Shown: positions 16,711 through 26,116 of the stretch, piece after piece | Position numbering within the stretch: the stretch's first letter is position 1 | Layout: every line of letters starts with the position of its first letter | Assembly (NCBI GenBank): GCA_029882535.1 | Contig: JAOUKM010000003.1 | Location: forward strand, 49,237-113,236 | Direction: 5' to 3' | Source: Candidatus Bathyarchaeota archaeon | GTDB taxonomy: Archaea > Thermoproteota > Bathyarchaeia > Bathyarchaeales > SOJC01 | Length of the DNA: 64,000 bases | Position numbers and translations under genes: made by a program | The notes under the pieces: model-generated | The model's input: only the letters and a program-made list of their open reading frames with translations | Databases searched by the model: none | Told to the model about the DNA's origin: nothing

Positions 16711-17289
16711 TTAGCTTCTTAGAATTTCAGGCAATCTTTTTCGTACAATCACAGCTATGGGAATCCCTACAAGTCCTCCAATAACTATTTGACCTATATT
16801 TCCAGGAATCTCTAATAATGCGTCTCCTATCCCCCACAAATAGAATTCAGTTATGAAATATCCGACAATCATTTCAACGCCAGCTACAATCACGGCGAGT
16901 ATGTCTCGAAAAACGCTTTTTTTATCGGTAATGAGACCTGCAAGGAAGCCCTCTACGCCTTTTATGACTAAGGTTGGAATTACAAATACCGGAAATCCAA
17001 TCAAATCTGCTAATGATGAGCCAACTCCTCCAGCAACACCGCCGACGATAGGCCCGAAGGTTAATGCACTGACGAAAACCATTACGTCTCCAACGTTAAA
17101 GTATCCTCCCATAGGATTCGGAATTCTGATAAGTAGAGTTGCTACGCAAACTAGCGCCGCCATAACTGTCCACAGTGATATTTGAATTAACCTTGCTTTA
17201 GTAGAGTCGGTTTGCATGGCTTCTAATGGGAGAGATCTCATATAAAAAATGTGCTTAGCGTTGTCGATCTTCGGTTCAAGTTTCTTCAT
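16711..17289 (-). CDS. ECF transporter S-component (substrate-binding membrane subunit)
   Basis: This membrane protein of about 192 residues has five or six helices and begins with a short basic tail. The segments LVCVATLLIRIPNPMGGYFN, GDVMVFVSALTFGP and GGVAGGVGSSLADLIGFPVF are the pattern of S-components of energy-coupling-factor vitamin transporters. The ATG at 17289 is preferred; frames from 17340 would overlap the MFS gene. The vitamin is unknown and no ATPase or T-subunit gene is nearby, so the shared ECF module must lie elsewhere. It follows the MFS carrier gene directly and may be in one operon with it. Confidence 0.82.
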   Translation of the reverse strand: MKKLEPKIDNAKHIFYMRSLPLEAMQTDSTKARLIQISLWTVMAALVCVATLLIRIPNPMGGYFNVGDVMVFVSALTFGPIVGGVAGGVGSSLADLIGFPVFVIPTLVIKGVEGFLAGLITDKKSVFRDILAVIVAGVEMIVGYFITEFYLWGIGDALLEIPGNIGQIVIGGLVGIPIAVIVRKRLPEILRS

Positions 17290-17302
17290 GCTACCATTAT
17301 GC

Positions 17303-18544
17303 TTATTCTTCTTTTTTTTCCGGTTCATGAACCAGAGCAAGCGTCAGAATAAAAGAGGGAACAATAGAAACCATTGCAAGAAAGAAAGGCAGCTGGGGGG
17401 AAACATGTTCATACAAGAAACCCCCCAGCAGACTACCAAATGCCATAAATACGAAGTTTACAAAGTTTGTGAAACCATTTACCTTTCCACGTTGTTCCTT
17501 CGGAGTTAAATCAGCTTGTAAAGCACCGAAAGCCGAGTTCATCATAACCTGTCCTACACCCACCAATACAAGAGAAACAAAAAGCCTCAACAAGTCTCCA
17601 TTTACAAAAAACCACATCGAAATCCCGAAAATTACATATGCCGCTAAGAGAGGCAGTTTTCTGTTGAATTTGTCTATAATTTTCCCAATAGGAACAGCTA
17701 AGACTATCATCGTGATAAACAACGCAGTGAGAATGAACGGCCATACAGCTTCGTCTATTAAGAGCTCTTTTACGGCATATACGACAAAGTAAAGTTGAAC
17801 TGCAGCGAATCCAAGAGTGGTAACCACTCCAGAAAGGAATAAGTAAAACATCGAGCGAGGTAGGGTTTTCCAAACGCCAAAGCTCTCTTTCAGAGCAGTC
17901 GGATAGCTTTGCAAAAGCTCACTTAAACTGGGCTTCTGAGCATTTGTCACAGTCTCCTTTAATCGCAGTAATCTGAGGGTCGCTGCAATTAAGAAGAGAA
18001 CCACGACAATGCAATAGCTTATTCTCATACCTAGAGCCAAGCCAAACTGGATGTAAAGTATGCCTGCGACAAAAGGTCCAGGAGTGGTGGAAGCACTTGT
18101 TATAAGCATTATTATGCCAAACCCCATGCCTCTTCTTTCAGAGGGCACAGAATCGGCGATCATCGCCATCAAGGCTGGCTGATAGGTTGAGTTAAACAAG
18201 CTCATTAAAACCGCTCCTAGCAAGATAAAGTGCCATGAAGGAGCTATAGCGTAGAGAATGAAAGAAAGCGCTACCCCGAAAGTCATGGAAGAAATAAGCC
18301 ATTTTCTGCCAAACTTGTCTGCCAAATATCCGCCTGGAAACTGCATAGAAGCCAAGGCTAGAAATGAAAAGAGTCCTATCATACCAAGAATTGTTTCCGT
18401 GGCACCTAGCTCAAGAACATAAAGTGCATAATAAGTTGCTGGGAGTTCCATAGCGAAATCTATGAGAATCCAGCTTATCACAAGAATGGCATAGTTGCCT
18501 TTAATAAAGGCGAATTCTTTCCTCAACCTATCAATAAGTGGCAT
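17303..18544 (-). CDS. Major facilitator superfamily transporter
   Basis: This 413-residue protein has twelve predicted membrane helices in two sets of six. The conserved loop between helices 2 and 3 is GYLADKFGRKW, and its second-half counterpart is PIGKIIDKFNRK. The family includes drug and sugar carriers; the substrate cannot be deduced. The start ATG at 18544 is close to the family N-terminus (RKEFAFIKGNYAILVISW). It lies upstream of the ECF S-component gene on the same strand with 13 bases between the chosen ends. Confidence 0.9.
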   Translation of the reverse strand: MPLIDRLRKEFAFIKGNYAILVISWILIDFAMELPATYYALYVLELGATETILGMIGLFSFLALASMQFPGGYLADKFGRKWLISSMTFGVALSFILYAIAPSWHFILLGAVLMSLFNSTYQPALMAMIADSVPSERRGMGFGIIMLITSASTTPGPFVAGILYIQFGLALGMRISYCIVVVLFLIAATLRLLRLKETVTNAQKPSLSELLQSYPTALKESFGVWKTLPRSMFYLFLSGVVTTLGFAAVQLYFVVYAVKELLIDEAVWPFILTALFITMIVLAVPIGKIIDKFNRKLPLLAAYVIFGISMWFFVNGDLLRLFVSLVLVGVGQVMMNSAFGALQADLTPKEQRGKVNGFTNFVNFVFMAFGSLLGGFLYEHVSPQLPFFLAMVSIVPSFILTLALVHEPEKKEE

Positions 18545-18621
18545 TTTTTCTTCCTCAAGTATGTAATATAATGCTTGAGCAGTAGAGTTAATGTTTCTGG
18601 GTAAAAGTGCTCAAAAACTGG

Positions 18622-19869
18622 TCACGAAAGCTTATCCACTTTCTGCGGTGTTTTTGCGAAGGTCACTCCTCGCTCGGTTTCTAAGCTTTCAGTGTACTGC
18701 ACTTCACCATAAACGTTGCAGCCTGACTCCAGCCTTATCCTTTCTCCATACAAGTTTCTGGCTTTCGCATCTCTTTCCAACGTTATTATCTTAGCATAAA
18801 CGTCTTCGACCTGTGCTCTTCTGCTTACCACCGCCTCATCAGCTTTCATAGGTCCTCTAACTTTGCCTCTTCTTCCAATGCGTACATAGGACGCGCTAAC
18901 GCCTTCAACAGTCTCGATAGAGCCGCCTACAGAAGCCCTTTTGCTGGCAGTGGCTTTTCTTGCACATAACCGACCGCCCACATCTATGTCTTGAGCAATC
19001 AGTTCTTTATCTATATCTGCTACCCCGCCCACATCGAGCTTTTCAGAAAGCTTCATGTCGCCGCCAACTTTTACTTTTCCGCCCACGTCAATGTTCGTTC
19101 CTTCAGCGGATCCAGAAATAGCAATAACTCCGCCTACATCTATGTCACCAAACTTCAAGTCTCCTTCAACTTTACAAGAGCCGCCTACATCTATGTCGCC
19201 GCCGCGGCTTTTTCCAGCAAGTTTCACTGCACCCCCAACATTTATCTTCCCGAATTCCAGTGAGTCTTTTGAGACAAAACTGCCGCCAACATCCACGCAG
19301 TCAATTTTACCGCCGTTAACCTCCACTTTTCCGCCCACGTCAATTTCTTCTATAATGACCTTTGACTCAATTTTTACCGAGCCGCCGACGTCGATGCCTT
19401 CAGCTTTTACCTCGCCTTCAGCCTTGAAACTGCCGCCAACGTCTATTTCTCGAGCAATTGTGGCGCCGTCTACTTTGAGGCTGCCGCCAACGTCCACTTC
19501 ATCAACTTCAAAGTCTTTCTTCACTACTAAGCTTCTATCTACATTCACCCTTTTAGCAGTCATGTTCCCGAAAACAACTAAGCATCCATCCTCAATGTTA
19601 ACTCGATTTCTAATTCCAAGATCTCCTTCAACCGTAACTTCGTCTTCGCGCGATTTCCATCCAATGTGCATACATCCACGCGCATCCAAGTTTTCCGCGG
19701 AGAGGCTGCATTCGAAGACGCAGCCGCCTTCGACATATACGGTCCCTGAAACAGCGACTTTCGGAGGAGTGCCCTCACCTTTTACTACTGCATGACTTCC
19801 AACTTCTAAATCGCCCTCAACAATGTTCAATGTAACAGTGCTTCTTGGAGAGACAACGTTTTCTGGCAT
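18622..19869 (-). CDS. Bactofilin-like polymer-forming repeat protein
   Basis: This protein of about 415 residues is made largely of short repeats with the core IDVGG, as in EIDVGGSFKAEGEVKAEG and GDIDVGGSCKVEGDLKFG. About ten such units of 17-21 residues lie between residues 100 and 300, with a looser C-terminal part. The pattern is that of a beta-helix in bactofilin or DUF342-like proteins that form filaments or scaffolds. There is no signal peptide or membrane helix. The ATG at 19869 has AGGTGA 8 bases upstream; the 18 codons before it are dropped for that reason. Function is inferred from the repeats only. It is divergent from the KaiC-like gene. Confidence 0.72.
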   Translation of the reverse strand: MPENVVSPRSTVTLNIVEGDLEVGSHAVVKGEGTPPKVAVSGTVYVEGGCVFECSLSAENLDARGCMHIGWKSREDEVTVEGDLGIRNRVNIEDGCLVVFGNMTAKRVNVDRSLVVKKDFEVDEVDVGGSLKVDGATIAREIDVGGSFKAEGEVKAEGIDVGGSVKIESKVIIEEIDVGGKVEVNGGKIDCVDVGGSFVSKDSLEFGKINVGGAVKLAGKSRGGDIDVGGSCKVEGDLKFGDIDVGGVIAISGSAEGTNIDVGGKVKVGGDMKLSEKLDVGGVADIDKELIAQDIDVGGRLCARKATASKRASVGGSIETVEGVSASYVRIGRRGKVRGPMKADEAVVSRRAQVEDVYAKIITLERDAKARNLYGERIRLESGCNVYGEVQYTESLETERGVTFAKTPQKVDKLS

Positions 19870-19942
19870 ATTATTTTCACCTAAATATAGAAAGCGAATT
19901 GGTGAGTATAAAAGGCAACGCACATGTAGGATACACGTCTTG

Positions 19943-19961
19943 TAGTCACAATTTGTGACTA
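19943..19961. promoter_or_regulatory. Perfect 19-base palindrome between divergent promoters
   Basis: TAGTCACAATTTGTGACTA has arms of 9 bases around one central T. Its right edge overlaps a plus-strand TATA box (TATAAA, 19960-19965) for the KaiC-like gene. On the other side a minus-strand TTTTATA (19907-19913) serves the bactofilin-like gene. A site here could repress or activate both. The regulator is unknown. Confidence 0.65.
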
Positions 19962-20069
19962 TAAAGAGATACTACAATTTGAATCCGAGGTTTTTCACAC
20001 GCGTACGAGAGAGCATAAGCTATAAATAATCGCGAAAAGCTATCTAAGGTCATCAGGTGGGATAATATA

Positions 20070-20828
20070 TTGCCAAAAAAAGTTGGTACAGGAGTTCCAG
20101 GACTCGACAAACTAGTTGACGGTGGTTTTCCTGAAGGCAGGGTCATTTTGGTTATTGGAGGACCAGGCACGGGAAAAACCATTATGTGCGGTCAATTTTT
20201 ATACAAAGGAATCTATGAAAATCAAGAAAATGGAATTTTCGTCAGCCTAGACGAAAGTAAAGATCACCTCTACTCTGAAATGCAGCAATTTGGATGGAAT
20301 TTTCGGAAGGCAGAGGAAGAAAGGAAATTTTCTTTCATAGATGCCACGCGAATTTCACGGGTAGCTATGCTGAAAGAGACGCTGTACAAGGAAGAGACTC
20401 GGAGCTTACGGGGCAAGCAACTATCCATTGATGGACTAGTCGAGGATTTGCAAGCAAAAACCTCTGCGATTAATGCGAAAAGAGTTGTGGTGGACACGTT
20501 TGCAGCACTCACCTATCGATTTCCAGATCCTATCGAAAGAAGGACTGCAGTTGTGGATTTGATTGAATCGCTGGCAGATTTGGGAGTTACAAGCCTTGTG
20601 ACCACTGAACTAGGGTACTTGGGCCTTGAACGTAATGCCGTAGAAGAAGAATTCTTGGTTCACGGCGTTATCATGATGCAAACTCTGTTTTCAGAAGCGA
20701 CTACAACGAGAGCGATACAAGTTGAAAAGATGAGAGAAGCCAGGGTCAACCCAAGTCTTGTGCCATATTCAATAGGTCAGAACGGTATTGAGGTCTTTCC
20801 CAACATGCCGTTATTTGGGAAAAAATAG
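20070..20828 (+). CDS. KaiC/RadA-like single-domain ATPase
   Basis: This 252-residue RecA-fold ATPase of the archaeal KaiC-like group starts VGTGVPGLDKLVDGGFPEG, has Walker A GGPGTGKT (about residue 30), a glutamate-containing VSLDESKDHL and a Walker B strand KRVVVDTFAAL. It has one KaiC domain, not two as in the cyanobacterial clock protein. Such proteins are common in archaea as signalling or regulatory ATPases. The start is TTG at 20070 with AGGTGG about 10 bases upstream. It is convergent with a winged-helix protein that carries a degenerate copy of the same domain. Confidence 0.85.
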   Translation: MPKKVGTGVPGLDKLVDGGFPEGRVILVIGGPGTGKTIMCGQFLYKGIYENQENGIFVSLDESKDHLYSEMQQFGWNFRKAEEERKFSFIDATRISRVAMLKETLYKEETRSLRGKQLSIDGLVEDLQAKTSAINAKRVVVDTFAALTYRFPDPIERRTAVVDLIESLADLGVTSLVTTELGYLGLERNAVEEEFLVHGVIMMQTLFSEATTTRAIQVEKMREARVNPSLVPYSIGQNGIEVFPNMPLFGKK

Positions 20829-20874
20829 GTCCATAAATACTCAGAGATTAACTGGTTTAGACCTTATAGCTATC

Positions 20875-20881
20875 TTTTTTT
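20875..20881 (+). terminator. Oligo-T terminator after the KaiC-like gene
   Basis: A run of seven T residues lies 47 bases after the stop of the KaiC-like gene, in the narrow gap before the convergent neighbour. Archaeal RNA polymerase stops at such runs without needing a hairpin. Confidence 0.5.
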
Positions 20882-20885
20882 CCTC

Positions 20886-22220
20886 TTATATCTGTAGTCT
20901 CTTTTTTATCAGAGACATTTCGCTTTCTAGGTATTTTTGATTGTACATTTTTTTGATTCTTAGATTTTTTTCTAGACCCTTTTTGGTTCTCTTCTCGTAG
21001 ATTGTGATTTCTCCTTCGAAAAGATCTAGAATTGCTTGAACTTCCTCTGGAGGATGCATCTGGGGATTCATTACTGTTAGTGTGGTGAAACTTTTTGATC
21101 TTAACTCTGGAATAAGTCCGGTTAGCCATCTTCTGGTTTGAACGGCGTGGTGCTGTAGCAAAACGTCTGAGATGATTTCTATGCAAGCCCTTCTTGGTCC
21201 CCTTAGCGAAGCGTCCAATTTGCGGAAAGCCGAGGTCAAAGCGATGTTAATGTCTGTTAGGTTTTCGACGCCTTTCAGTTTGAATACGTTAGGTAAGCTT
21301 TCGATGATCGTGTCCGCTTGGGGATTGCATACGAAGAGGTAGAATGTTGACTGAAACTCTTCTGCTAAATTTTTTACTCCACTCGCTTCTATAGTAACGT
21401 AAAACGTAACTTGCCCCTCTTTCACTCCCGCTTCAAGAAACCTCTTAATTAGCAAATCCCTTTCATCACAGGAGATTGAAGTTAATATAACAGCATAATT
21501 TTCAGGTATCCCTCCAAGAAGTAAGCTATCAAGGTCTCTATATCCCGTGCTAACACGACCAGCAACACTTTCTAAAATGCTAATTGTTACAGGTTCGGGC
21601 TCACAGAACAATTGCCGCCCAGCTCCATCCACATAAGTAATTTTTGGTTTTATTGAAAATGTGCCTTTGTCCATAGACCTTAGGGTAAGTCGGATTTCTT
21701 CGGTTCTGAGGAGGTCGAGTTTTTTCCTTTTCATGTCAAGATATGCGTCTTCCAAGTGACAGTAATCGGGTTTTGCAACTAACTCGAAACCTGCAGGGAG
21801 AAATTTCTCAACTTTGGTCAGGAAGGCTGGTGCATTTCCTACATTAATCAGCTCTATTTCTAAGTTTACGTCTTCGCCAACTTTTGCCTCCTTCGCCCTA
21901 AGAGTCAGTTTTGCTTGTATGCGTGCCTGCGCGGGCAAGATTTTCTCATCCAGAGCCGCAAAAAGCTTACGCATCTGTTTGAAAGTTTCTAAATATTCTA
22001 GGCCGCGTTTTGTAATCCTGTAAATTTTAGAATCATCAACACTCTCCTCCTTGACAAAACCTCTTGAAGCAAGAAAAGCCAACGATTTTTTAGCCCTGTC
22101 AACTGGCAAGTTTGCGCCGTAAGAGGCTCTGGTTAACCGACAGTAGCCTCTCCTTGCAACGATTTCTAACAAATCTGCGTATATTTCATACTTTGTCCTT
22201 CGTTTTGCCAAAAACTCCAC
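20886..22220 (-). CDS. Winged-helix protein with CARDB-like domain and degenerate KaiC-like domain
   Basis: This 444-residue protein has three parts: a winged helix (about residues 1-85, with KRRTKYEIYADLLEIVARRG and LAFLASRGFVKEE), a beta-sandwich domain of the CARDB/DUF11 type (about 100-215, with GEDVNLEIELINVGNAPAFL), and a RecA/KaiC-like fold (about 225-444, starting GYRDLDSLLLGGIPENYAV). In the last part the Walker A loop is replaced by TSISCDERDLL, so no GKT is present and ATP is probably not hydrolysed. It is likely a DNA-binding regulator with a pseudo-ATPase sensor. The GTG start at 22220 overlaps the upstream membrane protein gene by 35 bases. Confidence 0.72.
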   Translation of the reverse strand: MEFLAKRRTKYEIYADLLEIVARRGYCRLTRASYGANLPVDRAKKSLAFLASRGFVKEESVDDSKIYRITKRGLEYLETFKQMRKLFAALDEKILPAQARIQAKLTLRAKEAKVGEDVNLEIELINVGNAPAFLTKVEKFLPAGFELVAKPDYCHLEDAYLDMKRKKLDLLRTEEIRLTLRSMDKGTFSIKPKITYVDGAGRQLFCEPEPVTISILESVAGRVSTGYRDLDSLLLGGIPENYAVILTSISCDERDLLIKRFLEAGVKEGQVTFYVTIEASGVKNLAEEFQSTFYLFVCNPQADTIIESLPNVFKLKGVENLTDINIALTSAFRKLDASLRGPRRACIEIISDVLLQHHAVQTRRWLTGLIPELRSKSFTTLTVMNPQMHPPEEVQAILDLFEGEITIYEKRTKKGLEKNLRIKKMYNQKYLESEMSLIKKRLQI

Positions 22221-23268
22221 TTTCCATCAAACTTTTAATCCCGAACCATTGGACTGCTACTAATCCTATAAAGAAGCTTAACCACACAGTTAAAATTCTT
22301 GTGAGAACTGTGGCAGCGGCACTAATGTCGGGTGGCATTCCAAATAGAATAAACAGCGTTGTTATGATTATGTCGGGTAGTCCTATTTCCGCTGGAACGC
22401 CTAGGGGAATTGATTTTATCGCAACCAAAAGAGTGTAGACAACAGCTACTTTCAGCAAAAGAACTGGTATATTTGGCTCCAAGTAACCTATTGAAACAAA
22501 AACTAGGAAAACAATTGCAATGCTGAAAAACCACGACAAAACATTAAAGAAAATTGCAGGAACAAGCTTGGTTGGTTTAGAGCCAAAAGTTCTTAAAGAC
22601 TCGTAGAAGGCTCTTAAAGCGTCAATTATCTTAGTTTGAAGATGTTCAAGCTTGAAGCGCCCACTAGATACACGTTCCACGAAACGCATAATGGCGATGA
22701 CTAAGCGCTCCGTCCATTTTTCCTTGACGCAAACTGCCACTAGAAACCCAAAAGCAACCACGCTTAAGATAGTCATTAATATTAGGATTTGAAGCATCAA
22801 ACCTGACATTGGATAATTAAGAGTTAACAGCCCCAGAAAACCTATGAAAAGAGTTGCAGTAGTTGTAATGGTGCCTAACATTCGTTGGCTGACAAGAGAA
22901 GCGACTACTTTTCCAGAACTACTGTTTGGTTCTTTCGACATAAGATAAGCTTTAGCTATCTCTCCGCTAACAGACTCTGCTGGGACAAGAAGGTCTGCAA
23001 AGACACCGATCCACACATATGCAAAAACCTTCTTCAAAGGAGTCTTTACTGACAAAGGAAGCAAAAGGTGTTGCCAAGATAAAGCGAAAAGGAATGTTGC
23101 CAAGATAAGGGCTAATGCAGCGAGAGAATAAATTAACATATTTGCACGTTGAATTATACTTATCATTTCTGGAATGTTAACAAACAACACCAAGTAAAGA
23201 ATGAAGATCAGGAGACCAATTGCGATAAAGGGAATGGTTCTCAGCAGTATTCTATGTTTTTCGTTCAT
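22186..23268 (-). CDS. Lysylphosphatidylglycerol synthase-like membrane protein (UPF0104/YbhN type)
   Basis: This 360-residue integral membrane protein has about eight helices and the family marks WIGVFADLLVPAESVSGEI in the N-terminal half and SIPLGVPAEIGLPDIIITTL in the C-terminal half. It corresponds to the flippase/transmembrane part of MprF without the synthase domain, as is common in archaea. It probably handles a lipid or lipid-linked sugar. The coding end overlaps the start of the winged-helix/KaiC-like gene, so the two are co-transcribed. Confidence 0.82.
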   Translation of the reverse strand: MNEKHRILLRTIPFIAIGLLIFILYLVLFVNIPEMISIIQRANMLIYSLAALALILATFLFALSWQHLLLPLSVKTPLKKVFAYVWIGVFADLLVPAESVSGEIAKAYLMSKEPNSSSGKVVASLVSQRMLGTITTTATLFIGFLGLLTLNYPMSGLMLQILILMTILSVVAFGFLVAVCVKEKWTERLVIAIMRFVERVSSGRFKLEHLQTKIIDALRAFYESLRTFGSKPTKLVPAIFFNVLSWFFSIAIVFLVFVSIGYLEPNIPVLLLKVAVVYTLLVAIKSIPLGVPAEIGLPDIIITTLFILFGMPPDISAAATVLTRILTVWLSFFIGLVAVQWFGIKSLMESGVFGKTKDKV

Positions 23269-23364
23269 CTAACACGGCATCCGACACGAAGAATAGAGGC
23301 ACGGGCTTCCTCCACATATTACATTGCCAAACATTCCGTTATTCCTCCATACTTCAAACATGCT

Positions 23365-24990
23365 TTAAAGCTTAACTTTAGCCCTTCCAAGTTTTCTATC
23401 CAAACAAGCTTTCACGAAGCCATAATATTCCGGGTCAGGTTTTGCAGGGCGGCTTTTGAACTCTCCATGAAATTGGGATGCAAAAAAGAAGAATTTTTCC
23501 GGCAGTTCTAAAATTTCCATTCTTTTACCGTCAACGCTTCTGCCTGAAAAAATTAAACCATGCTTCTCCAGCGTAGGTCTATGTTCGGGGTTGACTTCGT
23601 ATCTGTGGCGGTGGCGTTCGTAAATCTCTTCAGATTGGTATAGAGAATAAGCAAGGGTTTCCTTTTTAACCAGTATTTTGTGAGCGCCAAGCCGCATTGT
23701 AGCTCCTTTCGTTTTTACTCCATGCTGTTCTGGCATTAGGTCAATCACAGGGAAACGGGTGGATGGATTGATTTCAGCGCTATTCGCGTCTTCAAGTCCG
23801 CACACGTGTCTAGCGAACTCTACAACTGCCAGTTGGAAACCGTAGCATATTCCTAAAAACGGTATGTTATTCTCTCTTGCAAGCTGGATGGCGGCGATTT
23901 TGCCTTCAGCGCCTCTTGGACCGAAGCCATACGGGACGAATATACCGTCATAATTTTGGAGTGCTCCAAGTTTCTCAGGGTGCTCTTCGAATCTCTCGGC
24001 TTCCACATAGTCCACAGACACGCTGGTTTGACATTTTGCACCTGCATGCTTAAACGCTTCATTCATGCTTACATAACTGTCCGTCAAGCCAGCATATTTT
24101 CCAACTAGCACAATTTTGATTTCGTAACGCGGCTTTAAAACGGCGTTGACAAAATTTTTCCATTCGCCCCATTTGGGCTTTTTTGTAGAAATGTGGAGAC
24201 GGTTTTGAATGAAATCTCCCATTCCCTGATCATCTAAGATCAGTGGAACTTCGTAAATAGACTGGACATTATAGGAGCAGAAAACGGCATTTTCAGGTAT
24301 AGTTCCGAAAAGAGCGATTTTTTGCCGTGCTTCGGCGTCAATCATTTTTTTTGACCGCGCCACAATCGTGTCTGGTTGTATACCGATGCGGCGAAGTTCG
24401 TTTACGCTGTGCTGTAATGGTTTAGTTTTCATTTCACCCGTAACATCAAGTATTGGAACCAACGCCACGTGGATGTAAAGAGTGTTTTTGTATCCTTCTT
24501 CAAGGCGCATCTGCCTTATGGCTTCAAGGAAAGGTAAGCCTTCTATGTCGCCCACGGTGCCGCCACACTCGGTTAACACAACGTCCACCCCAGGCTTTTT
24601 AGCCACGTATCGAATTCGCCGTTTAATTTCATTTGTAACATGGGGCACTATTTGGACACAATGACCAAGATAGTCGCCTTTTCGTTCCTTTTTGATTACC
24701 GTCTGATAAACCATGCCTGTTGTAACGTTGTTGTTCATAGTCAGGTTTAGGTCTAAGAATCTTTCATACCATCCTAGATCGAGGTCGGTTTCTCCCCCAT
24801 CATCCGTGACGTAAACTTCGCCGTGCATATATGGGTTCATAGTGCCTGCGTCAACGTTCACATATGGATCAACTTTATTAACCGTGACTTTGACGCCTCT
24901 TGTTTGAAGCATCTTACCCACCGAAGATGTTACGATGCCTTTACCTACCGAAGAAAGCACGCCGCCTGTGATAAAAACATATTTCACCAT
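23365..24990 (-). CDS. pyrG: CTP synthase
   Basis: It makes CTP from UTP with glutamine and ATP. The protein has 541 residues, the normal length. The N-terminal amidoligase domain starts [18 protein letters not shown] and contains [19 protein letters not shown]. The glutaminase domain (about 290-535) has the nucleophile in [14 protein letters not shown] and the catalytic HGE in [12 protein letters not shown]. The ATG at 24990 begins the conserved N-terminus; an in-frame ATG 12 codons earlier has no similarity. It is read alone, divergent from a GNAT gene. Confidence 0.97.
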   Translation of the reverse strand: MVKYVFITGGVLSSVGKGIVTSSVGKMLQTRGVKVTVNKVDPYVNVDAGTMNPYMHGEVYVTDDGGETDLDLGWYERFLDLNLTMNNNVTTGMVYQTVIKKERKGDYLGHCVQIVPHVTNEIKRRIRYVAKKPGVDVVLTECGGTVGDIEGLPFLEAIRQMRLEEGYKNTLYIHVALVPILDVTGEMKTKPLQHSVNELRRIGIQPDTIVARSKKMIDAEARQKIALFGTIPENAVFCSYNVQSIYEVPLILDDQGMGDFIQNRLHISTKKPKWGEWKNFVNAVLKPRYEIKIVLVGKYAGLTDSYVSMNEAFKHAGAKCQTSVSVDYVEAERFEEHPEKLGALQNYDGIFVPYGFGPRGAEGKIAAIQLARENNIPFLGICYGFQLAVVEFARHVCGLEDANSAEINPSTRFPVIDLMPEQHGVKTKGATMRLGAHKILVKKETLAYSLYQSEEIYERHRHRYEVNPEHRPTLEKHGLIFSGRSVDGKRMEILELPEKFFFFASQFHGEFKSRPAKPDPEYYGFVKACLDRKLGRAKVKL

Positions 24991-25170
24991 ACTTCTGCGG
25001 CCTCGCAATAACAAAAGCATACGCAAAACTTAGCATTTAAACCCTTTGTGCCACGAAAAACAACATTAGCAACTTCCATTTACACGAGTGTATAGGTTTT
25101 CCCAAAAAGTGATAATAATATTCTGTTCCGATTATTATCTAGGAGACACACACCATAGAAATCTCCAATC

Positions 25171-25178
25171 TTAAATAC
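25171..25178 (+). promoter_or_regulatory. TATA box giving a leaderless or near-leaderless transcript
   Basis: TTAAATAC lies 24-31 bases before the GTG at 25202, which is the normal TATA-to-start distance in archaea. No ribosome binding site is present before either possible start, which supports a leaderless mRNA. Confidence 0.55.
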
Positions 25179-25201
25179 AGCGAAACTATCTTTCTTCAAA
25201 T

Positions 25202-26098
25202 GTGCCTTCAACCATGCAAAACAAGCTCACCATACGCCCCGCCCAACAAAGCGACAGAGAAGCAGTCTTCAAGTTCTGCGAACATACCTTCGACTGGGGT
25301 GACTACGTCCCCAACGTCTGGGATGTGTGGCTAAAAGAAAAACAAGCCCAACTCTTCACAGCCACTCTGGACAACAAACCTGTAGGCATAATGTGCGTCT
25401 CCATACGAAAACCTGGCGAAGCATGGCTACAAGCAGCCAGAACCGACCCAAACTACAGACGCAGAGGAGTCGCCACCGCACTAACAAACGCCTGCCTAGA
25501 ATGGGCTGAAAACAAAGGAAGCGAAACAGCGAGGCTATCAACAGACTCAGATAACTATGCAGCCCAAAAGGTACTAGAGGCACTAGGCTTCACCCAAGTC
25601 TCTGATTTTCTAATTATGAAATGTGAAAAACTGAGAGTTGAAGAAACCGAAAACTCCAGATGGGCAAAAAAAGGCGATTTGGAAAAAATGTGGAGTTTCC
25701 TCACAAGTTCTGAAGTATTCAAAAAGTCTGCAGGCTTGTACACAGTAATGTTTACGTGGGCATCACTGAATAAACAAACCCTCGCCAGATTCATCGCCGA
25801 CAAAAAAGCCATAGTGCAAGACAACAACAAAGCTATCGGTGGCTTAGTGCTAATAGATGAAACCATAAAAGATGTGTGGCAAGAAAAACCATTCCAAACA
25901 TGCTACATCGATGGTGACCGCCAAGTCATCGTAGACATAATGAAATTCTTCAAAACCTACTCTTACAAAAAAGGAATCATGAATGTTTACGCTTTTGCAT
26001 GTAACACTCCCACAATCGCTGCTGCTCTCACAGAAGCTGGTTTCAGCCGTGAAGAAACTGAAACAGAGCTAATTTATCAGAAGAAACTGATCCCGTAA
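25202..26098 (+). CDS. Tandem GNAT acetyltransferase
   Basis: This 298-residue protein has two GNAT-like halves. The first (about residues 5-145) has the acetyl-CoA loop PNYRRRGVATALTNACL and the end AAQKVLEALGFTQVSDF; the second (about 150-298) is weaker, with a similar end (IAAALTEAGFSREETETELI). Only the first half looks catalytic. The start is either GTG at 25202, suited to a leaderless transcript, or ATG at 25214. The coding strand is strongly A+C-rich compared with neighbours. The acceptor molecule is unknown. Confidence 0.82.
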   Translation: MPSTMQNKLTIRPAQQSDREAVFKFCEHTFDWGDYVPNVWDVWLKEKQAQLFTATLDNKPVGIMCVSIRKPGEAWLQAARTDPNYRRRGVATALTNACLEWAENKGSETARLSTDSDNYAAQKVLEALGFTQVSDFLIMKCEKLRVEETENSRWAKKGDLEKMWSFLTSSEVFKKSAGLYTVMFTWASLNKQTLARFIADKKAIVQDNNKAIGGLVLIDETIKDVWQEKPFQTCYIDGDRQVIVDIMKFFKTYSYKKGIMNVYAFACNTPTIAAALTEAGFSREETETELIYQKKLIP

Positions 26099-26116
26099 GT
26101 AGCAATAGTCAAAGGG

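Noticed and set aside
19055..19795. Plus-strand open frame of 246 codons opposite the IDVGG repeat protein
   Set aside because: The periodic S/T/P-rich product is the mirror of the repeat; the minus-strand gene has a ribosome binding site and sensible protein.
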